A stretch of DNA of 64,000 nt from NCBI GenBank assembly GCA_020740775.1, contig JAHEWK010000008.1:2604001-2668000 (forward strand). The letters are read 5' to 3'. Under the pieces are notes generated by a model. It made no database searches and was not told the DNA's origin. It saw nothing but the letters and a program-made list of their open reading frames with translations. Position numbers and translations under genes: made by a program. Below, piece after piece: positions 9,956-22,270 of the stretch. The first letter of the stretch is position 1, and the number at the start of each line of letters is the position of its first letter. This DNA is from Ilyonectria destructans. Its lineage: Eukaryota > Ascomycota > Sordariomycetes > Hypocreales > Nectriaceae.

Positions 9956-12900
9956 GGCGGCGGATTGGCGACTCGAGAGTGGCCGCGCAGAAAGGAAAGG
10001 GTATCACGACAATGTTGGCTTGAGCCTCTGGCCACGAGATGATCCACGTTGAAGATGGTGGACGGTGCGGAGGTGGGGCAGTGGCCAAACGGTGCGAGGT
10101 TTCTCCGGCCCGAACATTGTGGTCCCCACTGAATATGCCTACCTTGATTGTTGCAGGGACTGTGCCCCTAGCCGAACTGCTAGAGCCCTGAAGCCCGCTA
10201 TTGGCAACTAAAACAAGCACGGGCGTGTAGGGTAATTTGGATGCCATTTCCCTAATCTGGCCTCATTTCGCCTAGAGTACATGATCTTACAGGAACGCAA
10301 GGATGGTGATATCCAGCTTCTAGTCGATTAGATGGGACTGGGGTGTGCATTGAGCCTGTCAGCAAAAGGTCACTGCCAACCTTGCGACCATAGTTGAGGA
10401 GTCATCGAGCCTATATTCCAGGTAATATAGAAATCGGACTGGGCAACAACAACTCACAACCATCTATTGAAGGCAATTAATGGCTAGGGACAAGGGAGAA
10501 AATGTGTGAGAATATAGTATCCTTATGAAACGAAGTCACCAGCTTCGCGACAAATTGGGGAGGTTATCCTATCAAAAGCGTACAGACGAAAATCGAGTTC
10601 GTTGGTCAACATCTGTCAAGTTAGTCGAAAGATATCACAAACGTCAGCATTACGAGTTGAGAAGTGACGAGACAAGTTTGATAAATGACACATGATATTC
10701 ACTTGCACAGCCTGCCATAATCATCACAATAATCCTCTCGCTCCATGCGTATAATCATAGTGGATAAACATTCACGGTTCTGGGCTTGGTTGATAGCCTA
10801 TCTCTGAGACTCATTGTGCGGATCCTACCCTGCATCCTCGTAAGCCTCCACGGATAAGACGTCATGAATCTGAAACCACGGAGGCAGAACAAAGCACGAC
10901 ATTTTGCGGCTGACATTTCTAGCGGAGGATTTCGTCATGCATGGCCCCTAGGCTAAGAAGTCTCAGTGGTGGGCGTGTGATTTCAAATTATCGTGACGAG
11001 GGGAAAGGTGCATACGATTACAAAGGCTTACGCAGTATCGTTCACCGCCCACAACTACAGCAAACCTCCATACACGCCGATCCCGGAGTCCAGACCAGAA
11101 GCCAAGCTATGCAGTAGATGCAATCCAATCATTCAATCCCGGGTTATTTTCGTGTGCTGATATCACTGACGGGTGGGTGCATGCCTTGAACTCAAGAGCT
11201 TCGATTATGCGTCAACACCAACCGTCCACTTTAGAATTAAACAGCACATCGATACCGGATCAGAGATACCCGAATACAAAAGTATTTCACATCGATTGGT
11301 TCTGGTCAGCTAGATAACCAGGCAGTTGTCCACGTCAGCTGACTCGGGATCCAACCCGCCAACATAGCACCGTCTCGTTAAGCACGTAATGCCAAGGGGC
11401 GTGTTACAGCCCAGGGACTCTATCGTGACGCGGCCCAAAGACCAGAAGCAGGTGACTAGTCACCTGGTCCTCCCTGGCACGTCCGGCGGTGAGCCACCAA
11501 GGCCGAGGCCAAGAGTAGAATGCAGTGAAATCAACCGCTTTTGTAGCACATGGGAAACAGGGTGGGTGGACCATGCGCCTTTGTGTCCAGATACGCCATT
11601 GTCTTGACTCGCCAGCCATCTCAACTGTCTCACTTATTTCAGCGGAATCTAGATCGACAGCACCTCGACTGAATCTGTCTATAAAGCATTCGCGTCATCC
11701 CAAGGTTCGCTTATCAAGCCACGGGGGATCGACATGGTTGCCTGACTCGCGAGTTTTGAGCGTGTCATCTCGATAGTTAAACCGCCAAGTCAGTACGACG
11801 ATCACGATAAGACTATAATGAGAAATAGTGCTGGTCGGTCGCAAATGACATCAGAAACTAAGCTAGGGTCCTCGCAGATTGTGGCTGTGTTAAAATCGAC
11901 TCCGCAGCTCGACGGGTCAGTTGGAATGCCATCGAACCCGAGCACGGTTTAGGATGAGACAACATACGCCATTGTTAAGAAACGGACCGATACCCGTGCA
12001 TGCAGGTGATTGTTGAGTTTTTGGTTGCCGCTTTTGGAGCTTGTTCTTTAAGGTTATCGATAGACTTATTCTTTGTGGTGTGCGCCCCCATCTGCCGTAG
12101 CACGACGGCGCGGATGCTTCATTGTCCGAGAGGCTCCATGCCACCGACCCTGTCTCATGCTGCGAGACGGTCTTGCGGGTCGCGATGGAGAATGCGCGCT
12201 GCAGCTAGCCTGATTCTTCCCTGTTAGACGGATTAAAGTGTTTGCTACGGCTGAGAGCTAGGTCTTGGCTGTTGTTCATATTCCGTCATCGAAGACCTGG
12301 TGACGCGGCGCGGTTCCACCATTCCTTGCCGTGGAACAAACAACGGGAGCTGTGATGGAGGCGCTGCGATGCACGCTAGAGACACGATTTATCGCGGGAG
12401 AAGCGGTTGCACTCCGCTCGACGGCCGGTTCTGGGCGTGAAACATCGGTCGCGCTCAACGACGTAATTTATGGTGGCTGAGAGGAGACGCTCGCCTGGGG
12501 CGCACCCACAACACCATGGGCAAATATCCCCGTAAGGCTGCAGATCGCGATGAGTCTTTGGAGGACCGCCACTGGATCCTCATGTTTCCCCTCGTTGTTT
12601 CCCCTGGCGGGACTGGTGGGCCAAGAGCTCAAGTGCCGGGGTCCCACCCTTGGCGGCAGACGGGATGAGGCTGATGGCCCCTTGGCTCCTTGGCTTGGTC
12701 AGCGTTAAGGCTCTACACCTCCTAGTTCGCAAGATCCGCTCGTGATAACGTTTGTTCGGACATCTCCTAAGCCAAGATGCAATGTGTGTGCGTTGCGATA
12801 CCTCGTTCTTGCTATTGTTTCAGCGTCGCCCGTCCGTACCGCAACGTGCGCCCATGCGGCTGTCTGGATTCGGGGGCGCATCTGGATTCGGCCTCGCGGA

Positions 12901-14501
12901 GCGTCCCCTATCGTTTCACAGGCGGCCTCTTGGAACGCAGGGAGACGACTCAGATGGACCTTGGGTCTTGGGAAGGGTAACCCTTATCCTTGGCTTGCCA
13001 CATGCCGGCCCTGCACGAGGCCGGCTCCGTAAGGAAGTAGACTAAGAAAGTGAGACTGAGATGAGGTCCAACGTAATCCAGGTCGGACAATTGTGCCCAA
13101 CACGAGTCGAACCCAAAACGACCGGCCATGGTTCGATCGCGTCCCACTGGGCTGGGTGCATATCCAGGAAAAAGGAAGCCCAACAGCCAGAAGCAACGCC
13201 GCCCGCAGAGCCTGCAGGGAGTATCTGAAATCTGAAGCAGAGCGGTCCCAGCGGCCCTAGGGATATAGCTAGGGGGTGGTTAAATTAAGGGCGTAACCGA
13301 GCGGTTGGGACGCGCCGCCGGGAGCTGAAGCCTGTCGTCGAAATAACCCGAGCAGGCGTCCCCTGGACAAACGCAGCCGGGGGGACATGGATGCAATGGA
13401 TAATGGGATGCATAGCCTACGAAACTCCGCCGCCGTGGCTCCCCGGCCTGGCGCGGAGCCCGCATGTCCGCATCGTGTGGACGAAGTCGGCCTGGCTTTC
13501 ATTTCCCCAATTCCCCGTACCCCAGGAGGAGGCCAGGGACTACCCCGGGGCGGCAAGCATATCAGAGTCATCCAGAGAGAAGAAGATGGGCGGCGACGCT
13601 TGGCGCCCGCGCTAACACGCCCATCCTTGCCCTGTTCGCAGGGAGTAGAAGCCGGCAGACAAAACACTCCTTGACTACTACTATGTAAGCTAGGTGGTAA
13701 CTCTGGGTGTCCGTGGGGGGTGGGGGCTGCGAGATTGACTGGTGCCCGATCTGACTTGGTACAACATCAAATCTTAGATCTCTCGCTGGTTCCGCTGAGG
13801 ATGCATCATGGGCCACGGATCCCGCCCACGGGCCCGTCCCGTTTCCCGGTCCCAGCAGGGAAACACGCCCAATCATGCCTGTCCATGTCCCTCGTGGTCG
13901 AAGCCCAACGCCCTCTGGCTTCGAAAAACTCTTCCCCTATGCCCAACGCGACAGCCTCCATCCATGTCGGCACGGGAAAAGCACAGAGCCTCATTTATCA
14001 TTTACGACGGCCCTCCCGGGTGCGGCGACTAGCCGGGGCCAAGCCGCCGGGGGGCGCTCTCCGGGAGTTCCTAAAGCATGCATAGTCTGATAGCACGAGC
14101 ATGCTATGTCATGTAGGTAGCAGCACGATACAGAAGCAATCGACGCAATGGCTGGAGGAAGCTTCCCCAGTCCCACTTCTTGTTGCTCCAGCTGCCCCAA
14201 ACTACAAGGGTGATCGTCGCCTCCGGGGCTTGGCGGAGCGCACAGCTCCCGGCCATTGCTTGTCGTCGTGACAATGCCGTCCTTATCAGCACGCACGAGC
14301 TGTCTTTGCGGGTCGTTTTGTGCTCCCTGCCGCGGAGCCTGTGTGTAGGTTTCCGAGACAGGGTCGACCGTCATCCTCTGCACAGCCCCTGTCTCAATGG
14401 CTTTAAAGGCACAAGGTATGCCGCTGTGCATGCTTGAGCAAGCAACTCTGTGACTCGGGACTCAGTCAAACACAGCCAGACCACATCTTGACACATTCAA
14501 A
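9956..14501. other. Long gene-free region
   Basis: These 4.5 kb hold only short open frames (up to about 146 codons, overlapping on both strands) without recognisable motifs or convincing intron chains. I found no transposase, reverse transcriptase or terminal repeats. A weak tRNA-like B box near 13100 fails to fold. The right end should carry the promoter of the membrane protein at 14502, and the left end that of SRP54. It may hide a fast-evolving gene or non-coding RNA that cannot be recognised by eye. Confidence 0.5.
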
Positions 14502-15534
14502 ATGGCTTCAGTCTTTATCCGCCAGGAGATCAGCCAAGAGCTGTGTGAGCGCTATGCTGGGTTTGCTTCACACATGGAGAGATGGCAGTTCAAGATCATC
14601 TACTGGATTCTGTTCATCTCGAACCTGTTTGTCTTGTTTCTCGCCTCTTGGACCTATACTCGGTGAGTCTTCATACACCCCTATTGAAGTACCCGGCTAA
14701 CATCCCAAACTCAGAGGACAGGAGTCTCTCGAACGATATGCCCACAACTCCAAGAAACGCACCAAGCGTCTCCGACAATCCATCTTTCTATGTATAGGAT
14801 GTGTTGTAGTCTCGACCGTGATCGTCATCATGGAGGCCTATGCCATCATGGCTCTCCAATTCTGCGACGGAGAGGACCTCATCTCACTCTATTGGTCAAC
14901 CTGGACTATGGTTCAGGTTGGATCCCTGATTGCCATGGTCGGAATCATCCTAGCCATGGCTCATTCGTTGGGCGACCGACGCCATCCGTGAGTACTCCGA
15001 CATTCTGTCCTACACCTTCACTGACACGAAACAGTCCTTGGGCACTCGCTCTCGGAACACCTGTTCTCGTCATCGCAGGTTTCCTACACCTCTTCCACGA
15101 CTGCACAAGACAGCGCATTAAGAAGCAAATGCAAAAGAAGATTGATCTGGAGGAGGCATGCGGCGGCCCTCCCATGAGTCAAGCGTACGTGCCCTGAGAT
15201 CTGAACTGATCTGGAACATGCCCCATTGAGACACCTATCTGACAACAAATACAGAAACACGATTCAAGTCAACCCCGACGACGAGCCTGATGATGAGTAC
15301 CGGGGAGAGGTGGTCGGGTTCAGCATCAGCGGAGGCCCGATTATTCGGTTCACCGACTCCATGCCTGATCCCCTTCCAAACCACACCCGACTCCTGGGGT
15401 ACTGTGAAGATAGCCGCCCGATTGTCATTTGTGACCGGGACTCGATCCGGATGATGACCGAGTCGCCTCGGCCGATAATCCGCACTCCAATCCCAGCCAA
15501 GAAGGAGAAGGAGAAGGAGGAGGAGACGTCCTGA
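14502..15534 (+). CDS. Four-helix fungal membrane protein, function unknown
   Basis: Exons 14502-14662, 14715-14987, 15035-15184 and 15255-15534 join in frame to 287 residues. I do not recognise the family. Four hydrophobic segments are visible: IIYWILFISNLFVLFLASW (about residues 30-50), the segment around FLCIGCVVVSTVIVIMEAYA, a third beginning WTMVQVGSLIAMVGIIL, and a fourth around LALGTPVLVIAGFLHLF. A highly charged loop (KKRTKRLRQ) separates helices 1 and 2, and a basic stretch (RQRIKKQMQKK) follows helix 4. The last ~95 residues are a soluble acidic tail (PDDEPDDEYRG) ending in a Lys/Glu run. The tidy open-frame junctions and the helix pattern support a real gene. It is isolated from its neighbours by 4.5 kb and 1.9 kb of non-coding sequence. 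Confidence 0.75.
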
Positions 15535-17425
15535 ACGTGCAGGACGCTCACGTAATTGCAGCAATTTTCTGTCTCTGCAGCAGAATCCCGACCGACATGA
15601 ACAAGACCGCCGACATCGTCGCGCAGAACGCCAATCTCCAGAAGGATACGCCCGGGTCACCGCGGCCGTTTAGTCTCACATGACTACCACAGAGAAGATT
15701 CTCGACATCCTCATGGCATCCTGCGACGGCACGTTCTAGATACGTGTTGGTCATTGGGCAGCAAGGCACGGCCTTTCCTCCCCAAACAATATCCAAGACA
15801 TCTCAGCTCGGATAGGTCCTTTCATGACTCACGACGTGTCGGCCGTCGCTGAGCAAGAGACATCTCAAACTAATAGCTCGCCATTCCACGGTGTCTGAGC
15901 GCAGCACTTAGCCTCGTGGAACCATCTCCCAAGCCGGCCAGTGTCTTAATTGCTACGATGATTCACAATACATCAAGAACATCCACCATTGCAAAACCGT
16001 CATCGCATGCATCAGACCCAACCACCCACTCCGGCTCAGCCGAGACGTCTCAATAGAGCACACTGGTCTTCGATGCCCTCAATATCGGCATCACATGCAG
16101 AAATATCCTCGTTCATATCGACACACCGTCGAACTCCGTACTACCTCGTGCGCGTCACTTTCATTCAGTTCTCCACACTTTGCGCCTGTGTTGTTGAGAC
16201 CTAGTCGCCGTCCATCGGGCGGGCCTGGTTGCTCACGGTGGAACGGTGGCCGCTTGCGCTACCATTCCATCGTCATTCCAAATCTCCCCTTCGCTTATTC
16301 ATTCACTCTATGTATTTCTTTGACGGGCATCATCATTGGTGCAGCGCAGTTTAGTCGGTCAGTGTCATTAGGAGACTCTGGACCGAACATCACTTGGACC
16401 GAGTTCCATCTCTTCTTTTGTTGTGTTATTAGTATTCATTATCTGTCGAGTTTACAATGTTTGGGTCAATTAGTTAGGACCCCAGAATAATACCACTATC
16501 ACCTAAGCTCGTGGAAGGTTCAATTTGCTCGTGACGTGATGTCAATTGTTCAACCTGTGCAATGCTTACGCTTCACAGAACCCATCATGACTATTTTTAC
16601 TACAGATCTGGACCGCCTTAGTCTACGGTGGTACCCGAGTCTAGCCTATTTTGTTTTGTATTTGGCAGTGGATGGACATGTCAAGCTACCAGACGAATAT
16701 TTAACAGTTGGTCGTGTGCTTTTAAATTCGGGCGTTATTTGTTGCGGCTGTGAATGTTCATCAGAAACCATTAAAATCGGTATCAGTACGGAGAAAAATA
16801 CGACAAATTTCAAAAGAGTCATTAGTCAGATATAGTACTTCGCCAGGTATTGCAATTAAAAATCTATCCTAAAGTCTTGTCTCGAGTATCGCAAGGTGAC
16901 AAGTGTTTCGCTATAGGGTAGTTACCCAAGACCAACCAGGGCGTGCGAGACTCCTTCGGGAGGCGTTCTAGAACTGGCTCTGAGCAAATCACTGATCATC
17001 AGCGAGTTACAGCGGAGTCGTACCGATGATACGGCGCAAGGCAAGAAAATTTAGAGGCGACAGTCACTGGAGCCCCTCCCAAAACAACCCCTCTGAATTC
17101 CCCGCCTCATTAAGCCCCTCCATCCTCCGTTCCCCTCACGCAACTTGTTTCCCCAACCAGATCCAGTTAGAGGAGAGGAGTGGTGCCAGTTGAGGGGCGC
17201 ATCTCCGTCAACGGCGACCAATCTGTCTGAGGAGCTTAGTAAAAAGAGTGCTTTCTAATCAACACCAACGCCTCCATTTCTAATATCTCGAAATCTGCTC
17301 CTCCACAGGCAACGCACACCGGGTCACCTACCTTGTAGCTTTCGTCCATCTCCTTCACGTCGGTTGCGCCAATAAAGGAGAGACAACATAACCTCTAAAC
17401 CCGTCTCGCATCATCTGCCATCGCC
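15535..17425. other. Intergenic, partly AT-rich
   Basis: This 1.9-kb stretch precedes the Fe-S scaffold gene. Positions about 16350-16900 are AT-rich. Short open frames, including a 141-codon antisense frame at 15235-15660, overlap the preceding gene and have no motifs. The right end should hold the CFD1 promoter. Confidence 0.5.
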
Positions 17426-18411
17426 ATGAGTCTGGCAAAGGTTAAGCACGTGGTCCTGGTTCGTACAACCTCTTGGCTTTGGCCTCTGCTCTCGAACTTC
17501 CTGACTGACATGGGTCTTAGGTGCTATCAGGCAAGGGTGGAGTCGGCAAGTCGTCCGTCACCACGCAGCTCGCACTCTCCCTGTGCCTCGCCGGCTTCTC
17601 GGTTGGCATTCTCGACGTCGACCTGACGGGTCCGTCTATCCCGCGCATGCTCTCTATCGAGGAGTCCAAGGTGACCCAGGTCCCCGGGGGCTGGGCGCCC
17701 GTCCTAGTGCACGAGGCAGACGAGAGCCAGGGCTTGGGCAGCCTGCACGCCATGAGCCTGGGGTTCCTGCTGCCCAAGCGGGGCGACGCCGTCGTCTGGA
17801 GGGGCCCCAAGAAGACGGCCATGATCCGACAGTTCCTCAAGGACGTGCTCTGGGATGAGACGGACTTTTTGCTGATCGACACACCACCGGGAACGAGCGA
17901 CGAGCACATCTCGCTTGCCGAGACGCTCCAGAGGGATGCCAGACCTGGCCAGGTCGCTGGAGCCGTCGTCGTGACTACGCCCCAGGCTGTGGCCACGGCC
18001 GACGTCCGCAAGGAGCTCAACTTTTGCACCAAGACGAGCATCCGGGTGCTCGGAGTGGTTGAGAACATGAGCGGCTACGTCTGCCCGCACTGTTCCGAGT
18101 GCACCGACATCTTCGGATCGGGAGGCGGACGGTCAATGGCGGAAGAGTTCCATGTGCCATTCCTGGGATCCGTGCCCATGGACTCGCAGTTCATCACGCT
18201 GATTGAGGAGGGAACGAGGCCAAGCTATCCCGAGGGCACCAAGGTTAACGGCGTGGACATTACTGCTCACCGGTCGGCGGCGCAGGGGAGCGAAACGGCG
18301 GACAAGGGCGGGACCTTGGTCAACAAGTACCGGGATTGCTCGCTGTACCACGTCTTCGGGGGCATTACCGACAAGGTGAGAGAGAATGTGGTCAACAATG
18401 GGGCGAGGTGA
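17426..18411 (+). CDS. CFD1: Cytosolic Fe-S cluster assembly scaffold ATPase (CFD1/NUBP2)
   Basis: Exons 17426-17458 and 17521-18411 give 307 residues. Cfd1 forms a heterocomplex with Nbp35 in the cytosol that assembles 4Fe-4S clusters and passes them to target apoproteins. The first exon encodes 11 residues ([11 protein letters not shown]), joined directly to the Mrp-type P-loop [12 protein letters not shown]. Other family signatures are [26 protein letters not shown] and the cluster-ligand motif CPHCSEC in [14 protein letters not shown]. The lack of a long N-terminal Cys-rich extension separates it from Nbp35. Length matches the family. The product is well conserved and the gene shows no defects. 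Confidence 0.95.
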
Positions 18412-20030
18412 GATGGAAGTCAGCCGTCTACCTGGGCCTATGCCGCCTCAACCCTGGGCAGAGAGCATCTCAACCCTGGCCCAAGAGTATCGACAGCTGG
18501 ATAAATTCCCTCTGTGCTGCTCTGGATGGTCCACAAAAGGCGCTTCCGTTTCGGGCCGTCGCCCAGCTTTGTCCGCCATGACTAGAGCTCTTGTCGGGCG
18601 AAAACTCCACCCCCGGCGCATGTCAGGTCAGCTCCGCGAGCGAACCGAGCCAATTCGACGTCAACGCGGGCAGACAAACCAAGTTACCGCTGTTTGCGTA
18701 GGACGGCAGGATGGGATTGTCCCGATTTGCGGTCGACAATGACTGTACCTGTGCGTCTACAAAGCACAAACTTTGTGCGTGCTTGCTGCACTGCACTGCA
18801 CGTCTGCACTCACCGGTGAACACGGCACGGAAGCGAGAAGGAATACGACAGTGGAATTGGAGCTTCCAGACGCTGGCTGGCACATGCGGTCGAGGATCTC
18901 GATGGTGGCGCGGGAGGCAGTACATGGCATGTACTGTATTGTACCCGCCGGTTGGTTGGTGGGTCGTGGAGAGAGGAGGGCGCACGACAACGTTTCCCCG
19001 GACAGGAGCTGTGTGCTGTTTGCAGTGGGTGTGCACCCTGTTTGTCCAGTGTGCTGTCGCGGGTTACGCACAGTTACGTACTGGTACAGCGCGGTGCTCG
19101 CAGCGCTGTAAGGGACATGTAAGGGACATGGCTGCACCTGCGTCCCGCACCTCGCACAGCGTCATGGCTGGCGGGTGTGCCCTAGGTAGCCTTCCGAGAT
19201 CCAATAGAGGCGGCAGCTGGCGTACGGATGACGAAATAAAACCAGGGCCAGTGGCCCCAGAAGCCAAGGATCCAAGCCGAGACCTGCGTCTTTGCCCCAC
19301 CAGAGCCACCGTGTTTCTTTGCTGTTCCTCATTGTCCCTGATTGTCTCTTCCTGTCTCTTCCCGTCCCTCGGTGGCCAGTCACTCACAGCAGCCCAGGCC
19401 TAGTTGAGCTGTACGCCATAGGTAGCGTCCGGTTAGTGGCCGTCAGTGGCCCGCCAGTGGCCACAAGCCCTCTTCAGTGGGTAGCTGTGAAAAAAAAAGA
19501 GCAAAAAAAACTGCACGACCCCATGTTGGGCAGGCACCAAGCCACGGTGACAGGGAAGGAGCACCCGCGCACTGCCATTAGCTCCGCCGCCCTCCTGCTG
19601 CAGTGACTGTTCGAATGCACGTCGACCTACCTACAGGGTACGTACTCCACCCAAACTGTAAGGTATTGCGCGCCCACCTTTCACCCACCTTTCCACCTTG
19701 AAATTTACTTCTCGTCGTCCTCCACCACCACCACCACCACATCCACTGGTACATCTGCCACAAAACAACCCCTCAAACAACAAAAATTCTCTCACCGACT
19801 CTCTAAAACCAAGTTTCCATCCTCTTTCTTCGACACAGAGCTTCTTCCTGTTCCCAGCCTCACTCGCCTCGCCCTTGCTCCGCCTGGAACCTTCCTCGCA
19901 ACCACCCCGCCAAAAAAAATAAAACCCGCCGCCCGCGCCCATCGTCATCGCTTCCTTCGCCCTCACGCGACCGTCTCCACGTCTCCTCCAAACCGAGCTG
20001 TCCTAAACCCGACCTGACCCTTACAATTCG
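18412..20030. other. Intergenic, low-complexity patches
   Basis: This stretch leads from the CFD1 stop towards the AdoMetDC leader. It holds several CAGTGGC-type heptamers around 19249-19470, an A-rich patch near 19490-19510, and pyrimidine-rich sequence from 19660 on. I see no gene. It probably contains the AdoMetDC promoter and the start of its long leader. Confidence 0.45.
19722..19741 (+). repeat. (CCA)n microsatellite
   Basis: A run of about six CCA triplets within a pyrimidine-rich stretch, roughly 0.9 kb upstream of the AdoMetDC start. It lies outside any recognised gene. Confidence 0.8.
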
Positions 20031-20138
20031 ATGTCGAATAATCGAGTCTAACTCTCACCACTGTCCAAAAGACATCTAGGCGGCCGTAGTTCTCGACCGT
20101 CGCCCAACTCTTTCTCCGGTTCCCTCCCCGGGTCTTCT

Positions 20139-20273
20139 ATGCGACCCACAGATCTCCTACGCTTCCTCTTCTCCCGACCATCCAAGTATGTCATCTCTTC
20201 TGCCTCGCTCCGAGGCTCTGATTCTATTGTTGAAACCTATTACTCACATCTCCGTTCCAACAGGCCCCGATAG
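20139..20273 (+). promoter_or_regulatory. Leader uORF with an in-frame intron, upstream of AdoMetDC
   Basis: An ATG at 20139 opens a frame ending at TAG 20271-20273. A well-formed intron (GTATGT donor at 20186, CTCAC branch region, AACAG acceptor at 20263) lies inside it and is 78 nt, a multiple of three without stops. Splicing therefore gives an 18-residue peptide (MRPTDLLRFLFSRPSKPR) and retention gives 44 residues ending at the same stop. No further ATG is seen between this stop and the main start at 20676. A shorter uORF (MSNNRV) sits at 20031-20051. AdoMetDC genes in animals and plants are translationally controlled by uORFs; a similar role here is inference. Confidence 0.5.
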
Positions 20274-20675
20274 CACCCCTTTAACGAAAGGCATATATCA
20301 AATCGTCGACATCGACAAAATTACCTCCTCAACCCCCCGAATCTGCACCCTGCAGACTCAACTCTCCCTCCACCGGCCATCATTTCGTCACAAAAGCGGT
20401 TCACCCACGTGTCCTCCCTCCAACCGCCTTAACGTCCCCTCGAGAGACGTTAGCCGCTTCTATCAACGACGTATTGCTGCTGGCTCCGCCAGCATTTGAC
20501 AAGACCCCGATCCTGTGGGCCTACTCTCTCAAACAGACGCCGCATAGTCTGTTTGAGCGGCAGCTAGTGCTCCGCGGACTCTGCCATCTGGGCAAAGACA
20601 ACAAATCCACGTCCTCGCTGTTCAACTGAGACATACATCGGCCCCTTGCCAATCCCCACATCTAAATCCACAAAG

Positions 20676-22270
20676 ATGTTCGCCGCCGCCGAAGTTCCCA
20701 GCAACTACACCTTCTCGCCGTCTTCGGCCACTCCGCATCTGACAATCAACCATGATGTGGCCGCTGATTTGGACTCTTCCAATGCCTTTGAAGGTAAGCT
20801 TCGGAGCTCTCCTAGCACTCGTGCTCATTGCTAACATGTTCAGGACCTGAGAAGCTGCTTGAGGTTTGGTTCGCCCCAAACGCCACGGCTCTGCCTCCCA
20901 CAGCCCCTGCCAATGGATTGAAGGCTATCCCCGCCGACACCTGGGTCGGAATGCTCGACATGGTCAACTGCAAGATCCTCTCCGTCCTTGAGTCGGAGAA
21001 CATGGATGCATATCTCCTGTCCGAGTCCAGCATGTTCGTCTTCCCTCACAAGATCATCTTGAAGACGTGCGGAACTACGACTCTTCTCCTCGGACTCCAG
21101 CGTATGCTCCACATCGCCGCTGTCCATGCTGGCTTCCCTTTCCACAACGCCAACTCTGTCAATGACATTCGCGCCGCGGCAACCCCGTATCGCGTCTTCT
21201 ACAGTCGCAAGAACTTCCTGTTCCCCCACAAGCAACATGGACCCCATCGTAGCTGGAAGCAGGAGGTCAAATATCTTGACGAAATGTTTGATGGAGGAAG
21301 TGCGTACATGGTCGGCAAGATGAACGGGGACCACTGGTACCTGTACCTCACGTCTCCCAACCAGCAAGCCCTCACCCCTCCCCGGACCCCAGAGTCCGAG
21401 GTCGAGGCGATCGGAGCGCCTGCTCGGATTCCCGTCGGAACGACCACCTTTGGCACTGGCCCCAACGGTCACCCCGACGAGACTCTCGAAATCCTCATGA
21501 CGGATCTCGATCCTGAGAACGCGAAGCAGTTCTACCTGTCGCACGCGAGTGCGGTCGCCAGCGACAGGCTTTCTGCTGAAGCTCAGGATGCCCGAAAGAA
21601 GGCTATTGACAGCCTCGGCGGGCTTGCTGACACCCTGGACGAAGTGGACGTCTTCAGCAACGGGGCCGACTCGGAATTCGACGGCCACAACCTGGACTTG
21701 ACCGAGGAGCTGACTACCGAGGGCCACGCTCTGGGAACCGTCGTTTCCGAGAGCTGCGGCCTTTCGGGCGTCTACCCAACCTCGGAGTACCCTGATGCTC
21801 GCGTTGACGCCTATCTGTTCAGCCCTTGCGGGTTCTCTGCGAACGGTGTTATCCCCCCTTCTCCCTCCACTCAACCGGAGGGAGTCCAGCCCAAGTCTGA
21901 GCATTACTTTACTGTTCATGTGACCCCTGAGCCGGAGTGCTCGTTCGCCTCGTTCGAGACCAATGTCCCCGGCGGACAGAGTGGACGCACCACTGCCGAT
22001 ATCATCGAGCAGGTTGTCAACATCTTCCGCCCTGGTCGCTTCAGCGTCACCCTCTTCCAGGACAAGGGCCAGAATGCCAACCCTTACGGCATGGGCAATG
22101 ACGACACCAAGACGTGGGCTGCCAACAGACTCGTAGACCCTGTCCGAGGCTACCGACGAATTGATCGCATTGTCCACGACTTTGAGGACTATGATCTTGT
22201 CTTCCGCTTTTACGAGCGAGAGGGGTGGGCTGGTGGCAAGTCTGCCCGAGTTGGCGAGCCCTGCATGTAA
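20676..22270 (+). CDS. SPE2: S-adenosylmethionine decarboxylase proenzyme
   Basis: Exons 20676-20793 and 20844-22270 give 514 residues. The enzyme decarboxylates S-adenosylmethionine to supply the aminopropyl group for spermidine and spermine synthesis. The proenzyme cleaves itself at a conserved Glu-Ser bond to make the pyruvoyl cofactor; here the site is in YLLSESSMFVFP, between about Glu100 and Ser101. The catalytic Cys is in KTCGTTTLL (about Cys115). Other conserved parts are LTPPRTPE, LTEELT, CGLSGVYP, DAYLFSPCGFSANG and YFTVHVTPEPECSFASFETN. The body is longer than animal enzymes because of fungal inserts (for example the region after FGTGPNGHPDETLE). The start codon opens MFAAAEVPSNYTFSPS and is the only ATG after the uORF. 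The long antisense open frame at 20840-22177 is a shadow of this gene. Confidence 0.96.

Noticed and set aside
13085..13165. tRNA-like sequence on the minus strand (GGTTCGACTC B box)
   Set aside because: The bases around the T loop do not form a stem, no anticodon arm can be folded, and the acceptor ends pair only partly. At best it is a decayed remnant.
13269..14437. Overlapping open frames of 95-146 codons on both strands
   Set aside because: No start context, splice chain or family motif; they compete with each other on opposite strands.
15235..15660. Minus-strand 141-codon frame at the end of the membrane-protein gene
   Set aside because: It overlaps the last exon in antisense and has only low-complexity Leu/Arg runs.
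20840..22177. Long antisense open frame (445 codons) opposite AdoMetDC
   Set aside because: It mirrors the conserved coding strand, has no motifs of its own, and is explained by codon bias of the real gene.
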